A stretch of 64,000 nucleotides of DNA from an uncultured bacterium (GCA_903907905.1 CAIVPX010000127.1:1-64000); one strand, 5' to 3'. Shown: positions 53,454 to 64,000, counted from the first letter of the stretch. The notes: a model not told the origin generated them from the sequence alone. Numbers and translations are program-made.

Positions 53454-54626
53454 TCAGCGCCCCGCGGGTTTGGGGCGCTTACCGACCGTAATCGTGAGAT
53501 CAAGCTCCTTGCCCTCCCGCACAAAGCGAAAACTCACGCGCGAGCCCGGCGACAATTGCGCGATCGTGTTGAGCATGACGGTCGTGTTGGCAACGGCCTG
53601 ACCCTCGACCGACACAAGAATGTCGCCCGGGCGCACACCCGCACGATCGGCCGGGCTATTGCGCAGCACCGATGCGATGATTGCGCCGCTGCGGCGCGGC
53701 AGGCGAAAGGCCTCGATGAGCTCGGGCGTCAGGTCCTGCGGCTCGACACCGATGTAGCCGCGCGTAACAGCCCCATCGCGCAGGATCTGCTCGAGCACCT
53801 GACGCGCCGTCGAAGCAGGCGTGGCAAAACCGATCCCCAGAGAGCCAGCGCCGCTGCCGCGCGAGGAAAAGATCGCTGTGTTGATACCGATCAGGCGGCC
53901 CTGGGCATCGACCAGCGCCCCGCCTGAATTGCCCGGATTGATGGCTGCATCGGTCTGGATGAAATTCTCAAACGTATTGATGCCGAGCTGGCTGCGCCCC
54001 AGCGCGCTGACGATGCCCATGGTGACGGTCTGGCCCACGCCGAAGGGATTGCCGATGGCCAGCACCACATCGCCCACCCGGACGGCTTCTGAGTCGCCGA
54101 ATTCGATAACGGGCAGATCGCGTCGATCGATTCGCAGCACCGCCAGATCGGTGTCGGGGTCGCTGCCGACGAGTCGGGCACTGGCCCGGGTGCCATCGGC
54201 CATCAGCACCTGAATTTCATCAGCAGATTCGATGACGTGATGGCTGGTGAGCACATAACCTTCACGCGCAACGATCACCCCCGAGCCCAGGCTGTTGGCC
54301 TGCTGGCGTTCGGGCAGCGCCTCGCCGAAGAAGCGCCGCATGGCCGGGTCATTCATGGGGTGGCCCGGCGGCAGGCGCCCCGCCCGGGTGGTATGAATAT
54401 TGACAACCGCAGGAATCGCGCGCTGGGCCGCCGATGCGTATGACACAATCGGTTGATTCAGGGCGGGCCCGGTACCCCCCCCCGAGGTCAGCGCCGTGCG
54501 ACCGGCAAGGCCAGCAGGGCCCAGGCGCGTCGGCAGCCACTCGGGACGTAACACCGCCAGCGTGAACAGCAAGGCCAGCAGGACGGTGACGGCCTGGGCG
54601 AAGATCAACCAGAGCTTATTGAGCAT
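53454..54626 (-). CDS. DegS/DegQ-type periplasmic serine protease with one PDZ domain
   Basis: This is an HtrA-family trypsin-like protease. The 390-aa product has one N-terminal anchor (LWLIFAQAVTVLLALLFTLA). The catalytic triad is in TSHHVIES (His), DTDLAVLRI (Asp) and NPGNSGGALVD (Ser). One PDZ domain follows (GYIGVEPQDLTPELIEAF, SPADRAGVRPGDILVSV). A single PDZ plus an anchor fits DegS-like rather than DegP. The start ATG (CAT at 54624-54626) interlocks with the ATG of the nif3-like gene on the other strand. The family call is firm; a sigma-E role is untested. Confidence 0.9.
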   Translation of the reverse strand: MLNKLWLIFAQAVTVLLALLFTLAVLRPEWLPTRLGPAGLAGRTALTSGGGTGPALNQPIVSYASAAQRAIPAVVNIHTTRAGRLPPGHPMNDPAMRRFFGEALPERQQANSLGSGVIVAREGYVLTSHHVIESADEIQVLMADGTRASARLVGSDPDTDLAVLRIDRRDLPVIEFGDSEAVRVGDVVLAIGNPFGVGQTVTMGIVSALGRSQLGINTFENFIQTDAAINPGNSGGALVDAQGRLIGINTAIFSSRGSGAGSLGIGFATPASTARQVLEQILRDGAVTRGYIGVEPQDLTPELIEAFRLPRRSGAIIASVLRNSPADRAGVRPGDILVSVEGQAVANTTVMLNTIAQLSPGSRVSFRFVREGKELDLTITVGKRPKPAGR

Positions 54627-55425
54627 GAAGACAGTACAAGCGAAAACAGCCAGAGCGCTGCGCAAAGCCAGCCCCAGGATCAGCGCCCGCCGTCTGGAGA
54701 CGTGGTTCGAGTCGTGTCTGCAGGCCAGCCAGTTCAAGGATTATTGCCCAAACGGCATGCAGGTGGAAGGCAATCGCCCCATCGCGCGCATCGCCTGCGG
54801 GGTGAGCGCCAGTCTCGCGTTCGTACGCGCGGCGGCCGCAGCGGGTGCGGATGCCTGTCTGGTACATCACGGCTGGTTCTGGCGGGGCGAAGATCCCTGC
54901 ATCATCGGTGTCAAGGGGGTGCGCATGCGCGCGCTGCTGGAGAGCGGCATGCATCTCTTTGCCTATCATCTGCCTCTGGACGTTCACCCAACGCTGGGCA
55001 ATAACGCGCAACTGGCGCAACGCCTGGGCTGGCGCACCGATGGTCGCTGCGGCGACGACGCGCTGATCTCCTGGCACGATCTGGCCACGGGCACCCCGGC
55101 GCCCCGGATCGCTTCGCTGCTCAAACGGCGGCTCGGTCAGGCGGCGCTCATGGTCGGCGCCCTTGATCGACCGATTCGGCGCATTGCCTGGTGCACGGGC
55201 GCAGCCCAAGACCTGCTCGAGCAGGCCGCGCGCGCGGGTGCCGACGCCTTTGTAAGCGGCGAAATATCAGAGCGCACGACCCACTTGGCCCGGGAACTGG
55301 GGGTGGCTTACTTCGCGGCCGGCCACCACGCAACCGAGCGATTTGGCGTGCAGGCACTGGCCTCACACGCCAGCGAGGCCCTGGGGGTCGAGCAGGTCTT
55401 CATTGACGACCCCAATCCGGCTTGA
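54625..55425 (+). CDS. Nif3-like dinuclear metal centre protein (YbgI family)
   Basis: This is a hexameric metal-binding protein of the NIF3 family. The 266-aa product has the metal-binding patterns CLVHHGWFW, LFAYHLPLDVHPTLGNNAQ, GADAFVSGEISE and FAAGHHATERFGVQAL. ATG 54625 shares bases with the degS start on the other strand; no later in-frame start would keep the first domain intact. The function is unsettled (GTP cyclohydrolase-like or DNA-associated roles have been proposed for relatives). It is convergent with tatC. Confidence 0.9.
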   Translation: MKTVQAKTARALRKASPRISARRLETWFESCLQASQFKDYCPNGMQVEGNRPIARIACGVSASLAFVRAAAAAGADACLVHHGWFWRGEDPCIIGVKGVRMRALLESGMHLFAYHLPLDVHPTLGNNAQLAQRLGWRTDGRCGDDALISWHDLATGTPAPRIASLLKRRLGQAALMVGALDRPIRRIAWCTGAAQDLLEQAARAGADAFVSGEISERTTHLARELGVAYFAAGHHATERFGVQALASHASEALGVEQVFIDDPNPA

Positions 55426-55447
55426 GCAGCGGGTTGGGCCGGCCCCG

Positions 55448-56308
55448 TCAGGCTTTGGGCGGGTCCGATGGCGGGGTTCCCTGCGCGCCGGCCGGTGACG
55501 CCGCACTGCCAGTCGGCACACTGCCAGCCGCCTCGCCGCCAGCTGCCGCGCCTGCGGCAGCCTGGGCCGCGTCTTCGTCGGCCTTGTCACGGCTGTAGGC
55601 CTTGAGAAAGCCCGCCAGGAAAATGCCCAGCTCGTAGAGCAAGATGAGCGGGATGGCCAGCATGAACTGGCTCAGCACATCGGGCGGCGTGAGAATGGCC
55701 GCGGCAATGAAGGCACCCACGATCACGTAGCGACGCACCTCGCGAAGCTGGGTGGTGGTGACCATGCCCAGCTTGACCAACAGCATTTCGACGACCGGCA
55801 CCTCAAAGGCCAGACCGAAGCCGAAAAAGATCGCCAGCGTGAAGTCCCAGTACTTCTGCAGGTCCTGCATGACCTCAGCGCCCGTTCCCTCAACAAACGA
55901 GAAGAAGAACTTGTAGGCGGCAGGCAGCACAAACAGGTAGGCAAACCCGATCCCGACCACGAGAAAGAACACGCTGGAGAAGATGAGCGGCAGGGCAAAC
56001 CGCTTTTCGTGTTCGTAGAGGCCTGGCGCGACGAAGGCCCAGGCTTGATAGAGCACCCAGGGCAGCGCGGCCAGAAGCGCCGAGAGGAAGGCCACCTTGG
56101 TGAGCGTGAAGAAGGCGCCTTCGCCTGCGAGAAAGACCGGCTTGGCACCCGGCGGCAAGGCTTCATAGAGCGGCAGCGAAAGGAATCGCATGATGTCGCT
56201 CGAGAAATAAAAGCACACGCCAAACAGCACCAGCACGACCACGAGCGACTTGATCAGCCGGTCACGCAGCTCGACCAGATGGGAGATGAAACTTTCTTCC
56301 TGGGCCAT
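55448..56308 (-). CDS. tatC: twin-arginine translocase subunit TatC
   Basis: TatC is the receptor for folded Tat substrates in the inner membrane. The 286-aa protein has six spans. Conserved sites are FISHLVELRDRLIKS, a central Glu in SFVEGTGAEVMQDLQKYWDF, quoted only in part here (EGTGAEVMQDLQKYW), and FGFGLAFEVPVVEMLLVKLG. A Pro/Ala-rich tail follows. It lies 11 nt after tatB. Confidence 0.95.
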   Translation of the reverse strand: MAQEESFISHLVELRDRLIKSLVVVLVLFGVCFYFSSDIMRFLSLPLYEALPPGAKPVFLAGEGAFFTLTKVAFLSALLAALPWVLYQAWAFVAPGLYEHEKRFALPLIFSSVFFLVVGIGFAYLFVLPAAYKFFFSFVEGTGAEVMQDLQKYWDFTLAIFFGFGLAFEVPVVEMLLVKLGMVTTTQLREVRRYVIVGAFIAAAILTPPDVLSQFMLAIPLILLYELGIFLAGFLKAYSRDKADEDAAQAAAGAAAGGEAAGSVPTGSAASPAGAQGTPPSDPPKA

Positions 56309-56319
56309 GGCAGCTGCGC

Positions 56320-56754
56320 TCAGTTGCGATAGAAACGGCGCTTGGGCCGTTTACGGCGGAATTCGCGGTCACGCTCGACGCGCCGGTCGCGGATGCGCTC
56401 GCGCATGCGTCGGTTGGCGTAGATCCGGTCCCAGTCGGTGGGTGCCTCGGCAGGCTTGCTGTCGCCATCGAAGGCCGAGTTGAGTGAATCAAACTGGGCC
56501 TGGGCGCCATCCACGGCAGACTTGACTGAAGACTCAACCTCGCGCGCCGCCGAACTGACCTCGGTTTGCAGTTTGCGCAGGTCTTCGAGATCCATTTGAC
56601 GATTGATATCGGTCTTGACGTCAGCGACATAGCGCTGAAGCTTGCCAAGCCACTGACCGACCTGCCTGGCCACGCGCGGCAGACGCTCGGGCCCGAGCAC
56701 CACCAGAGCAACCAGGGCGGTCACGGCCATCTCGCTGAAACCGAAATCGAACAT
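56320..56754 (-). CDS. tatB: Sec-independent translocase subunit TatB
   Basis: TatB pairs with TatC in signal recognition. The 144-aa protein has the N-terminal FDFGFSEMAVTALVALVVLG with the hinge GPERLP, an amphipathic helix (VARQVGQWLGKLQRYVADV) and a charged C-terminal part. The sequence FGFSEM distinguishes TatB from TatA. It is encoded between tatA and tatC. Confidence 0.94.
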   Translation of the reverse strand: MFDFGFSEMAVTALVALVVLGPERLPRVARQVGQWLGKLQRYVADVKTDINRQMDLEDLRKLQTEVSSAAREVESSVKSAVDGAQAQFDSLNSAFDGDSKPAEAPTDWDRIYANRRMRERIRDRRVERDREFRRKRPKRRFYRN

Positions 56755-56866
56755 GGCGGATTGGGGGCTCAGGCCGGCGGTCGGGTGCCGCGCTCAAAAA
56801 GACACGAGCGGCCTGATCGACCGCTCGCTCGGCAGGGCGCCCAAGCCACCAGGGCCGGCGAAGCGC

Positions 56867-57115
56867 TCAGTGCTTTTCCTTGGCTTCGACGTCGATGGTC
56901 TTGCTGGCCACCTGCGGTGCAGGCACCTGCTGCGATGGCGCAGCGGGTGCCTGCGTGTCGCCCGCGGCCTTGTCTGCGCCTTCTTTCATGCCTTCCTTAA
57001 AGCCCTTGACGGCGCCGCCCAGGTCAGACCCGATGTTCTTCAGCTTTTTCGTCCCGAAAATCAGCATGATGATCACAAGCACGATCAACCAGTGCCAGAT
57101 GCTCAGCGATCCCAT
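56867..57115 (-). CDS. tatA: Sec-independent translocase subunit TatA
   Basis: TatA forms the pore for folded proteins. The 82-aa protein has one N-terminal span ([19 protein letters not shown]) and the [20 protein letters not shown] amphipathic helix. The acidic/Gln-rich tail is short, as expected. It is directly after the HIT gene and upstream of tatB. Confidence 0.95.
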   Translation of the reverse strand: MGSLSIWHWLIVLVIIMLIFGTKKLKNIGSDLGGAVKGFKEGMKEGADKAAGDTQAPAAPSQQVPAPQVASKTIDVEAKEKH

Positions 57116-57135
57116 TATCAGCTCCTGATGACAGT

Positions 57136-57492
57136 CTACTGGCGGCGCGAGGCAGACGAACCCAAGGGCTCGGGGCCACCCAGTACATGGATATGGAGAT
57201 GATACACCTCCTGCCTTCCCACCCTGCCGTTGTTGACAATGACCCTGAAGCCGTCATCGAGACCTTGTTCCCGGGCGAGCTGTCCTGCCATCCCGAGCAA
57301 CTTGCCGAGCAAGGCCTGATGCCGGAGGTCGGCGTCGTAAAGGTTCTCAAGGTGCTGCTTGGGGATCATGAGAAAGTGCACGGGCGCGCTGGGGTTGATA
57401 TCGTGAAACGCCAGCATATCCTCATCTTCGTAGACCTTGCGCGACGGGATTTCACCCCGGGCAATCCGGCAAAAAATGCAGTCGTGAGACAT
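57136..57492 (-). CDS. HinT-like histidine triad nucleotide-binding protein
   Basis: This is a purine phosphoramidase-type HIT protein. The 118-aa product has [38 protein letters not shown] and the triad [13 protein letters not shown] 57492 (MSHDCIF) is chosen over 57540. It sits between hisE and tatA, an ordinary place in betaproteobacteria. Confidence 0.94.
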   Translation of the reverse strand: MSHDCIFCRIARGEIPSRKVYEDEDMLAFHDINPSAPVHFLMIPKQHLENLYDADLRHQALLGKLLGMAGQLAREQGLDDGFRVIVNNGRVGRQEVYHLHIHVLGGPEPLGSSASRRQ

Positions 57493-57629
57493 CGTTGCTC
57501 CTCGGTCGCGTCGCTCAGTGGGGTAACTCGGTCGCGTCAATCTGTGCCGCGCGTCAGCAACGGCGCTGGGCCGGGTCCGGCAACAGCAGGGCGGCCCCGC
57601 GTGCGATCGATCGTACGCAGGGCGCCGGA

Positions 57630-57995
57630 TCAGGCGTCGTCACGCTCACGTGCCACCGCCTTGCGCAGCGCCTTTTCCTCGAGGCCCGAAAGCCCTTCCC
57701 TGCGGGCAAGCTCGGCCAGGACGTCTGCAGGGCCCAGATCATAGTGCGCCAACATGACCAGACAGTGAAACCACAGGTCGGCCGTCTCGGACACGATACG
57801 TTCGCGCACGCCGTCTTTGGCGGCCATCACCGTCTCGGTGGCCTCCTCGCCGATTTTCTTGAGCACTGCATCGGGCGCGCGCGCGAGCAGCCGGGCGACA
57901 TAGGAGCTGTCGGGGCTCGTACCCTTGCGAGACTCAATGACCTGCGCCAGGCGCTCGAGCACCTCGGCGGAGAAAGCGGGAATGGAATCGCTCAT
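57630..57995 (-). CDS. hisE: phosphoribosyl-ATP diphosphatase
   Basis: HisE hydrolyses PR-ATP to PR-AMP, step 2 of histidine synthesis. The 121-aa protein has the NTP-pyrophosphohydrolase pattern [33 protein letters not shown] and [16 protein letters not shown]. It starts at ATG 57995, which overlaps the hisI stop (ATGA). Confidence 0.96.
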   Translation of the reverse strand: MSDSIPAFSAEVLERLAQVIESRKGTSPDSSYVARLLARAPDAVLKKIGEEATETVMAAKDGVRERIVSETADLWFHCLVMLAHYDLGPADVLAELARREGLSGLEEKALRKAVARERDDA

Positions 57996-58414
57996 CGGTA
58001 GATGATCTCGGGGTCCTTGAGCACCGGGTCGACGGCCACCCAGTCTCCGGCCTGCAACTGCCTGAAAAAGCAAGACTGCCTGCCGGTGTGACAGGCGATG
58101 CCGCCCGCCTGATCGACTGCGAGCAGGACCACGTCGCCGTCGCAGTCGAGGCGGATCGCGCGCACCGCCTGGGCATGACCGGATTCTTCGCCCTTGCGCC
58201 AGAGCCGGCCGCGCGAGCGAGACCAGTACACCGCGCGACCGCTTTGGGCGGTTTCGAGCAGCGCCTCGCGGTTCATCCAGGCCACCATCAGAATGCGGCC
58301 ACTCTCGGCATCCTGAGCGATGGCCGGAACCAGGCCGGACGAATCCCAGCGGATCTGGTCGAGCCAGTCGTCCGACGCAGACTGGTGCTGCCCGGGTACG
58401 TGCGGGGCGCTCAT
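57992..58414 (-). CDS. hisI: phosphoribosyl-AMP cyclohydrolase
   Basis: HisI opens the adenine ring of PR-AMP, step 3 of histidine synthesis. The 140-aa product has [33 protein letters not shown] and the metal-binding [10 protein letters not shown]. It begins 1 nt after the hisF stop. Confidence 0.96.
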   Translation of the reverse strand: MSAPHVPGQHQSASDDWLDQIRWDSSGLVPAIAQDAESGRILMVAWMNREALLETAQSGRAVYWSRSRGRLWRKGEESGHAQAVRAIRLDCDGDVVLLAVDQAGGIACHTGRQSCFFRQLQAGDWVAVDPVLKDPEIIYR

Positions 58415-59176
<762 letters not shown>

Positions 59177-59184
59177 TGGGCCGC

Positions 59185-59925
59185 TCAGCCGTTGAGCTCG
59201 TCGGCGCGCGTCTGGGCGGCCGCGAAATCGAGCCTGCCTTCATATAGCGCGCGGCCCAGAATCGCCCCCTCGATACCCTCGTCTTCGACGGCGCAAAGCT
59301 TGTCCACGTCGTTGATATCGGCCACGCCGCCCGAGGCGATGACCGGCACCCGCAGTGCCTGCGCAAGGCGCACGGTGGCCTCGATGTTGACGCCGGTGAG
59401 CATGCCGTCGCGCCCGATGTCGGTGTAGATGACGGCTTCAACCCCATAGTCTTCGAACTTGCGCGCCAGATCGACCACGTCGTGCTTGGTGACCTTGCTC
59501 CAGCCGTCGGTGGCGACCCGCCCGTCCTTGGCGTCGAGTCCGACGATCACCTGGCCGGGAAAGGCGCTGCAGGCATCGTGCAGAAACCCGGGGTTCTTGA
59601 CCGCGGCCGTCCCCACGATGACGTAGGACAAGCCGCCGTCGAGGTAGCGCTCAATGGTGTCGAGGTCACGAATACCTCCGCCCAGTTGCACCGGAATGCG
59701 GCCGGCAATTTCGTCGAGAATGGCCCGAATGGCCGACTCATTGCGGGGCTTGCCGGTGACGGCGCCGTTGAGATCGACCAGATGCAGGCGCCGGGCGCCC
59801 TGCTCGAGCCAGTTGCGGGCCATGGCCGCCGGGTCTTCGGAGAAGACCGTGGCGTCTTGCATGTCACCTTGCCGCAGCCGCACGCAGCGGCCGTCCTTGA
59901 GGTCGATTGCGGGAATCAGCAGCAT
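59185..59925 (-). CDS. hisA: 1-(5-phosphoribosyl) imidazole-4-carboxamide isomerase
   Basis: HisA does an Amadori rearrangement of ProFAR. The 246-aa TIM barrel shows [20 protein letters not shown] and [16 protein letters not shown], with both phosphate sites typical of HisA/HisF. It is just upstream of hisF and related to it. Confidence 0.97.
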   Translation of the reverse strand: MLLIPAIDLKDGRCVRLRQGDMQDATVFSEDPAAMARNWLEQGARRLHLVDLNGAVTGKPRNESAIRAILDEIAGRIPVQLGGGIRDLDTIERYLDGGLSYVIVGTAAVKNPGFLHDACSAFPGQVIVGLDAKDGRVATDGWSKVTKHDVVDLARKFEDYGVEAVIYTDIGRDGMLTGVNIEATVRLAQALRVPVIASGGVADINDVDKLCAVEDEGIEGAILGRALYEGRLDFAAAQTRADELNG

Positions 59926-59973
59926 TGCGGGCAGATATGAATGGTGGGACCGGAAAAAGAGGGAACCGCGGAA

Positions 59974-60612
59974 TCAGGGGTTCCAGCGGACGAAATTCTC
60001 GTAAAGTTTGAGCCCGTTGGCCGCGCTTTTCTCGGGGTGGAATTGTGTCGCAAAGATGTTATCCCGCGCCACCGCACAGGTAAAGCGCAGGCCGTATTCG
60101 GTTTGCGCGGCAATGAGGGAGGCGTCATCGGGCACCGCGAAAAAGCTGTGCACGAAGTAGAAGTAGGCGCCGGGCGCTACGCCAGCCCAGAGCTCATGCT
60201 GACGCGTCGGCTCGACCCGATTCCAGCCCATGTGCGGTACCTTGAGCCGCGCGCCATCGGGCAGCCGCATGGAAGCGTCGGGAAAGCGCAACACCTTGCC
60301 GGGGAGCAGGCCCAGGCCCGGCGTGTCCCCCTCAGCGCTCCAGTCAAACAGCATCTGCTCGCCGACGCAGACGCCAAACAGCGGCCGACTCCGAGCGGCG
60401 CGCAGCAGCGCATCGCGCAGGCCCGACTCATCCAGATGGCGCATGCAGTCGGGCATGGCGCCCTGCCCCGGAAAGACCAGTCGGTCGGCGCTGTCGAGCC
60501 GGGCGGGCTCGCCCGTGATGATGACGCTTGCCTTGGGCGCCACGTGCTCGAGCGCCTTGGCGACCGAGCGAAGATTGCCCATGCCGTAGTCGACGACTGC
60601 AATGGTGGTCAC
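59974..60612 (-). CDS. hisH: imidazole glycerol phosphate synthase glutaminase subunit
   Basis: HisH is a class I glutamine amidotransferase that feeds ammonia to HisF. The 212-aa product has [31 protein letters not shown], the nucleophile Cys in [15 protein letters not shown] and the His-Glu pair in [10 protein letters not shown]. Two GTG starts are possible (60621 and 60612). I chose 60612 because CAGG lies 8 nt before it. The track uses 60621. Confidence 0.94.
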   Translation of the reverse strand: MTTIAVVDYGMGNLRSVAKALEHVAPKASVIITGEPARLDSADRLVFPGQGAMPDCMRHLDESGLRDALLRAARSRPLFGVCVGEQMLFDWSAEGDTPGLGLLPGKVLRFPDASMRLPDGARLKVPHMGWNRVEPTRQHELWAGVAPGAYFYFVHSFFAVPDDASLIAAQTEYGLRFTCAVARDNIFATQFHPEKSAANGLKLYENFVRWNP

Positions 60613-60702
60613 GGTTGGCACCTGGAGATGCGTCGGGATGAAAAATTCATCAGGGTTGTCGCCGAGTCATGACGGGTAGCAGCCACAGCGGGAGGGGCGG
60701 TT

Positions 60703-61290
60703 TCAGAGCGCTTCCTTGGTGGACGGGAGCTGGCCCGTTGCCCGCGGATCGGCTTCGATCGCCATGCGAAAGGCCCGGGCGAAGGCCTTGAAAATGGTCT
60801 CGCACTGGTGATGAGCATTGTCGCCACGAAGGTTGTCGACATGCAGGGTGACCTGAGCGTGATTGACAAAGCCCTGAAAGAATTCGTGCGCCAGATCGAC
60901 ATCGAAGCTGCCGATCATCGCGCGCTTGAACTCGACCTGCCAGATCAGGCCCGGCCGGCCCGACAGATCGATTACGACCCGCGACAGCGCCTCGTCAAGC
61001 GGCACATAGGCGTGACCGTAGCGGCGGATGCCGCGCTTGTCGGCCAGCGCCCGGGCGACCGCCTGGCCGAGGGTGATGCCGATGTCTTCAACCGTGTGGT
61101 GCGCATCAATATGCAGGTCACCGTGCGCCTCGATGTCGAGATCGACCAGGCCGTGGCGGGCAATCTGGTCGAGCATATGGTCGAGAAACGGCACGCCGGT
61201 GGCCAGTTTTTGCTGGCCTGTGCCATCGAGATTGATGCCCACGCGGATGCGGGTTTCGGCGGTATTGCGGGTGACTTCGGCTGAACGCAT
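60703..61290 (-). CDS. hisB: imidazoleglycerol-phosphate dehydratase (monofunctional HisB)
   Basis: HisB dehydrates imidazole glycerol phosphate. The 195-aa protein has the two metal-binding repeats [20 protein letters not shown], quoted only in part here ([12 protein letters not shown]), and [27 protein letters not shown] and [11 protein letters not shown] are also present. It lacks the phosphatase half, as in most betaproteobacteria. Confidence 0.96.
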   Translation of the reverse strand: MRSAEVTRNTAETRIRVGINLDGTGQQKLATGVPFLDHMLDQIARHGLVDLDIEAHGDLHIDAHHTVEDIGITLGQAVARALADKRGIRRYGHAYVPLDEALSRVVIDLSGRPGLIWQVEFKRAMIGSFDVDLAHEFFQGFVNHAQVTLHVDNLRGDNAHHQCETIFKAFARAFRMAIEADPRATGQLPSTKEAL

Positions 61291-61326
61291 GTTGAACTCG
61301 TTAAGGGGCCGGCGCTGCGGAGCGCC

Positions 61327-63786
61327 TCAGAGCGAAGCCGCCAGTGCGGCAAGCATCGCCTGGTTTTCTTCGGGAGAGCCCACCGTGATTCGCAGACAGT
61401 TGGCAAGAAGCGGATGCATTTTACCGACGTCCTTGACCAGCACACGCCGCTCGCGCATGCGCTGGTGGGTGAGCGCACTGTCAGCCACCCGAGCGAGCAG
61501 GAAGTTGGCCCGAGAATCGATGGCCTGGACGCCCGCCATCGACTGCAGGGCCGCGAGCAACACCGAGCGCTCGCGCCGGATCTGCTCGGCCTGCGCATCT
61601 AGCACATCGAGGTGTTCGAGCGCGAATTGGGCCGCGGCCTCATTGAGGACGCCGATGTTGTAGGGCGGGCGCACCTTATCGAGTTGACTCAACCACTCGG
61701 GCGCGGCCGAGAGATAGCCCAGCCTCAGCCCGGCCAGGCCCAGCTTGGAGAGCGTGCGCATGACGACGAGATTGGGATAGTGCGGCAGACGTGGCATCCA
61801 GGTGTCGAGCGCGAAGGGCTGATAGGCCTCATCAATGACGACCAGCCCGGGGGCCTCGGCAAGAATGGCCTCGATATGGACCGAATCGAAGCAGTTGCCA
61901 GTCGGGTTGTTCGGAAAGGCCAGAAAGACCACCGCCGGGCGGTGCCTGCGCACAGCCTCGAGCATGGCTGGCAGGTCGAGGCTGAAGTCGGCAGCGAGCG
62001 GCACCCCCACAAAACGACTGCCGGCGAGCTTGGCCGAGACCTCATACATCACGAACGAGGGCACCGGCGCGAGTACGGTCGCCCCGGGGCGGGCGGTGGC
62101 CACGCACAGAAGGGTGATGAGTTCGTCGGACCCGTTGCCCAGCAGCACCTCGTAGCCTGCGGGCACGCCCAGTTTCGCGCCGATCGCAGCCTTTAGGCCG
62201 GCATAAGCGGGCGCCGGATAACGATTGAGCAAGGCCGCCGCCAGCCGCTCGCCCAGGGCGCCTTGAAGCGCCGGTGGCAGGGTGTATGGATTCTCCATGG
62301 CGTCCAGCTTGACCAGCCCGGCCGCGGGCGGCACGTGATAGCTCGTCATGGCGAGCACCTCGGGGCGGATCAGCCCCTGGACCCGGGCTGCAAGCGCCGA
62401 ACCGGCCGATGGGTGAGTGCCCGCCGGATCGAGTCGCAGCTCGGCGCTGCGCGCATGGGCCTCGAGCCCCTCGCCCCGCGCCAGCGTCGCGGCCACCCGA
62501 CCCAAAGCCTGGGCGGCATCGCGCGACACTTCGATGATGGAGCTGCGTTTCTGAAAATCGTAGACGCCCAGCGGCGAGGAAAAGCGCGCCGTGCGCATGG
62601 TCGGCAGCACATGGTTGGGGCCGGCGCAATAGTCGCCCAATGACTCCGACGCATACGGGCCCAGGAACATCGCTCCCGCATGGCGGATGCGATCGGCCCA
62701 GCGCCGGGGGTCAGCCGCGATGATTTCGAGGTGCTCGGGCGCGATGTGGTTGGCCAGTTCGCAAGCCTCGTGCATGTCGCGAACCTGCACCAGCATGCCG
62801 CGATCGGCCAGCGATCGCTCGATGACGGCCCGACGCGGCATGGTGGGGAGCAGGCGAGCGATCGACTCGGCCACCCGATCGATGAAGGCGGCATCCGGGC
62901 ACAGCAGGATGGACTGCGCGAGTTCGTCGTGCTCGGCCTGGGAAAAGAGGTCCATGGCCACCCAGTCGGGATCGACCGAACCGTCAGTGAGCACCAAAAT
63001 TTCGCTGGGGCCGGCGATCATGTCGATCCCCACCACCCCAAACACGCGGCGCTTGGCCTCGGCCACATAGGCATTGCCAGGGCCGACGATCTTGTCGACG
63101 GCGGGCACCGTGCGGGTACCAAAGGCCAGCGCGGCCACGGCCTGCGCACCGCCCATCGTGAACACGCGGTCGACGCCGGCGATGGCCGCCGCGGCCAGCA
63201 CCATGGAATTTCGCAGGCCGTCGGGCGTGGGCACCACCATGATCAGTTCGCCCACCCCTGCCACGCGCGCGGGGATCGCGTTCATGAGCACCGACGACGG
63301 GTAGGCGGCCTTGCCCCCGGGCACATACAGGCCCACGCGGTCGAGGGGACTGATTTTCTGGCCGAGTCGGGTCCCGTCGAGCTCGACATACTCCCAGGAC
63401 CGGGCGAGCTGGCGCTCGTGATAGGCACGAACGCGGTCGGCCGCCGATTGCAGCGCCTCGCGCTGCTCGGCGCCGAGCGCGGCCAGGGCCGCGTCGAGCG
63501 TGGCCCGAGGCAGTTCAAGGTCGGCCGCGTCGTCGATCTGCAGGCGATCGAAGCGACGTGTGAATTCGATCAGCGCCGCATCGCCGCGGCGGCGCACCTC
63601 GTCGATGATTTGCCCGACCACCTGCCCGACCGACTCGTCCTGCTGGGCCTCGTAGGCGAGGAGGGCTGCCAGTCGCGCGTCAAAGTCGGGGTCGCAGCTA
63701 TCGAGGCGATGCACCATGCCCGTAGCCTCGCGCAGGGCCCTGCCGCCTGGGGTGCCGACATCGGCCTTGAACGCGCCGGCGCTCAT
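61327..63786 (-). CDS. fused HisD-HisC: histidinol dehydrogenase / histidinol-phosphate aminotransferase
   Basis: This single 819-aa ORF joins two enzymes that are usually separate. Residues about 25-445 are His[47 protein letters not shown] and the zinc/catalytic LFSQAEHDE. Residues about 465-819 are HisC, which begins near [17 protein letters not shown] and [14 protein letters not shown]. It carries [15 protein letters not shown] and the PLP Lys in [17 protein letters not shown]. An internal in-frame ATG (62349) would be the normal HisC start. The upstream ATG overlaps the hisG stop (ATGA). The gene carries out the last two oxidation steps and the transamination of histidine synthesis. A frameshift or stop loss in the assembly should be excluded. 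Confidence 0.92.
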   Translation of the reverse strand: MSAGAFKADVGTPGGRALREATGMVHRLDSCDPDFDARLAALLAYEAQQDESVGQVVGQIIDEVRRRGDAALIEFTRRFDRLQIDDAADLELPRATLDAALAALGAEQREALQSAADRVRAYHERQLARSWEYVELDGTRLGQKISPLDRVGLYVPGGKAAYPSSVLMNAIPARVAGVGELIMVVPTPDGLRNSMVLAAAAIAGVDRVFTMGGAQAVAALAFGTRTVPAVDKIVGPGNAYVAEAKRRVFGVVGIDMIAGPSEILVLTDGSVDPDWVAMDLFSQAEHDELAQSILLCPDAAFIDRVAESIARLLPTMPRRAVIERSLADRGMLVQVRDMHEACELANHIAPEHLEIIAADPRRWADRIRHAGAMFLGPYASESLGDYCAGPNHVLPTMRTARFSSPLGVYDFQKRSSIIEVSRDAAQALGRVAATLARGEGLEAHARSAELRLDPAGTHPSAGSALAARVQGLIRPEVLAMTSYHVPPAAGLVKLDAMENPYTLPPALQGALGERLAAALLNRYPAPAYAGLKAAIGAKLGVPAGYEVLLGNGSDELITLLCVATARPGATVLAPVPSFVMYEVSAKLAGSRFVGVPLAADFSLDLPAMLEAVRRHRPAVVFLAFPNNPTGNCFDSVHIEAILAEAPGLVVIDEAYQPFALDTWMPRLPHYPNLVVMRTLSKLGLAGLRLGYLSAAPEWLSQLDKVRPPYNIGVLNEAAAQFALEHLDVLDAQAEQIRRERSVLLAALQSMAGVQAIDSRANFLLARVADSALTHQRMRERRVLVKDVGKMHPLLANCLRITVGSPEENQAMLAALAASL

Positions 63787-64000
63787 TTGGCCCCCCCGCC
63801 AGCAAGACTGGGAGCCGCAGTCACGGCCCGGTCGATCGCAGCCAGCAAGGCGCCCATGCGCTCGGGTTGAGTCTTGAGCGAGGCCTGGTTGACGATGAGA
63901 CGCGCGGAAATGGACATGATCTCCTCGACCTCGACCAATCGGTTGGCACGCAAGGTGCCGCCGCTGCTCACGACATCGACGATCACATCGGCCAGCCCCA
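63783..64000 (-). CDS. hisG: ATP phosphoribosyltransferase HisG, C-terminal part (cut by window edge)
   Basis: HisG joins ATP and PRPP to start histidine synthesis. Only the last about 72 codons are in the window; they read [19 protein letters not shown], typical of the HisG PRPP-binding region, then a short C-terminus. The short tail (no long regulatory domain) fits the HisZ-dependent short form, the usual betaproteobacterial type, but the whole gene is needed to say so. It overlaps hisD by 4 nt. Confidence 0.85.
   Translation of the reverse strand, partial: GLADVIVDVVSSGGTLRANRLVEVEEIMSISARLIVNQASLKTQPERMGALLAAIDRAVTAAPSLAGGGAK

Overview
The window is a dense, GC-rich, intron-free bacterial chromosome segment. 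It looks like a betaproteobacterium of the order Burkholderiales. Three things point there: the block his - hinT - tatABC - degS/nif3 - petABC - sspAB; Bug-type (tripartite tricarboxylate transporter) solute-binding proteins without local permeases; and the DUF971 - ubiE - Tim44-like - ubiJ order. No phage, insertion sequence, CRISPR array or rRNA was seen. One tRNA (Thr-UGU) is present. Assignments rest on reading the translated sequences and recalling families; no search was run.

Layout. 1-4.4 kb: a phytanoyl-CoA dioxygenase-like protein, an isocitrate lyase/PEP mutase-like enzyme and purU on +, a nicotinamidase and a 35-aa membrane peptide on -, then an enoyl-CoA hydratase-like protein. 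4.4-7.1 kb: two divergent periplasmic binding proteins without permeases. 7.1-17 kb (-): an atypical SDR, ubiJ, a Tim44-like protein, ubiE, DUF971, a HIT protein, a second SDR, a giant FAD/Fe-S oxidoreductase and a YqaA-type protein. 17-22.3 kb (+): ilvA, hemA, prfA, prmC, grxD. 22.4-31.7 kb (-): a ten-gene aromatic operon with a Rieske oxygenase (alpha, beta), an MFS transporter, a Bug protein and ligJ-ligK-ligI-ligA-ligB-ligC, the protocatechuate 4,5-cleavage route to pyruvate and oxaloacetate. 31.8-38.2 kb: ubiX, a universal stress protein, pdxH, rhlE, an anchored carbonic-anhydrase-like protein with a degenerate zinc site, an adhesin-E-like protein and a FemAB-like transferase. 38.2-43.7 kb: a sigma-28-like promoter, a small membrane ORF, motA, motB and a 1094-aa protein with two cyclophilin domains, five Ig-like repeats and a dockerin-like end. 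43.9-49.7 kb: a Bug protein, tRNA-Thr, sspB-sspA, petC-petB-petA. 49.9-53.4 kb (+): an FRG protein, nadC and a fused PhnN/NMP-phosphorylase gene. 53.5-64 kb: degS, nif3, tatCBA, hinT and his genes, including a hisD-hisC fusion and a truncated hisG at the edge.

The most interesting locus is the FRG-nadC-phosphorylase cassette, which interrupts an otherwise conserved tat/degS/nif3 - pet - ssp neighbourhood. Its last gene joins a ribose 1,5-bisphosphate kinase (PhnN) to an AMP-phosphorylase-type enzyme. If both halves work, NMP + phosphate would give a free base and ribose 1,5-bisphosphate, and ATP would convert that to PRPP. PRPP is the substrate of the translationally coupled NadC, and also of HisG at the end of the window. 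This would be a PRPP-recycling shunt feeding NAD synthesis. The second most unusual gene is the cyclophilin/Ig/dockerin-like protein behind motAB.
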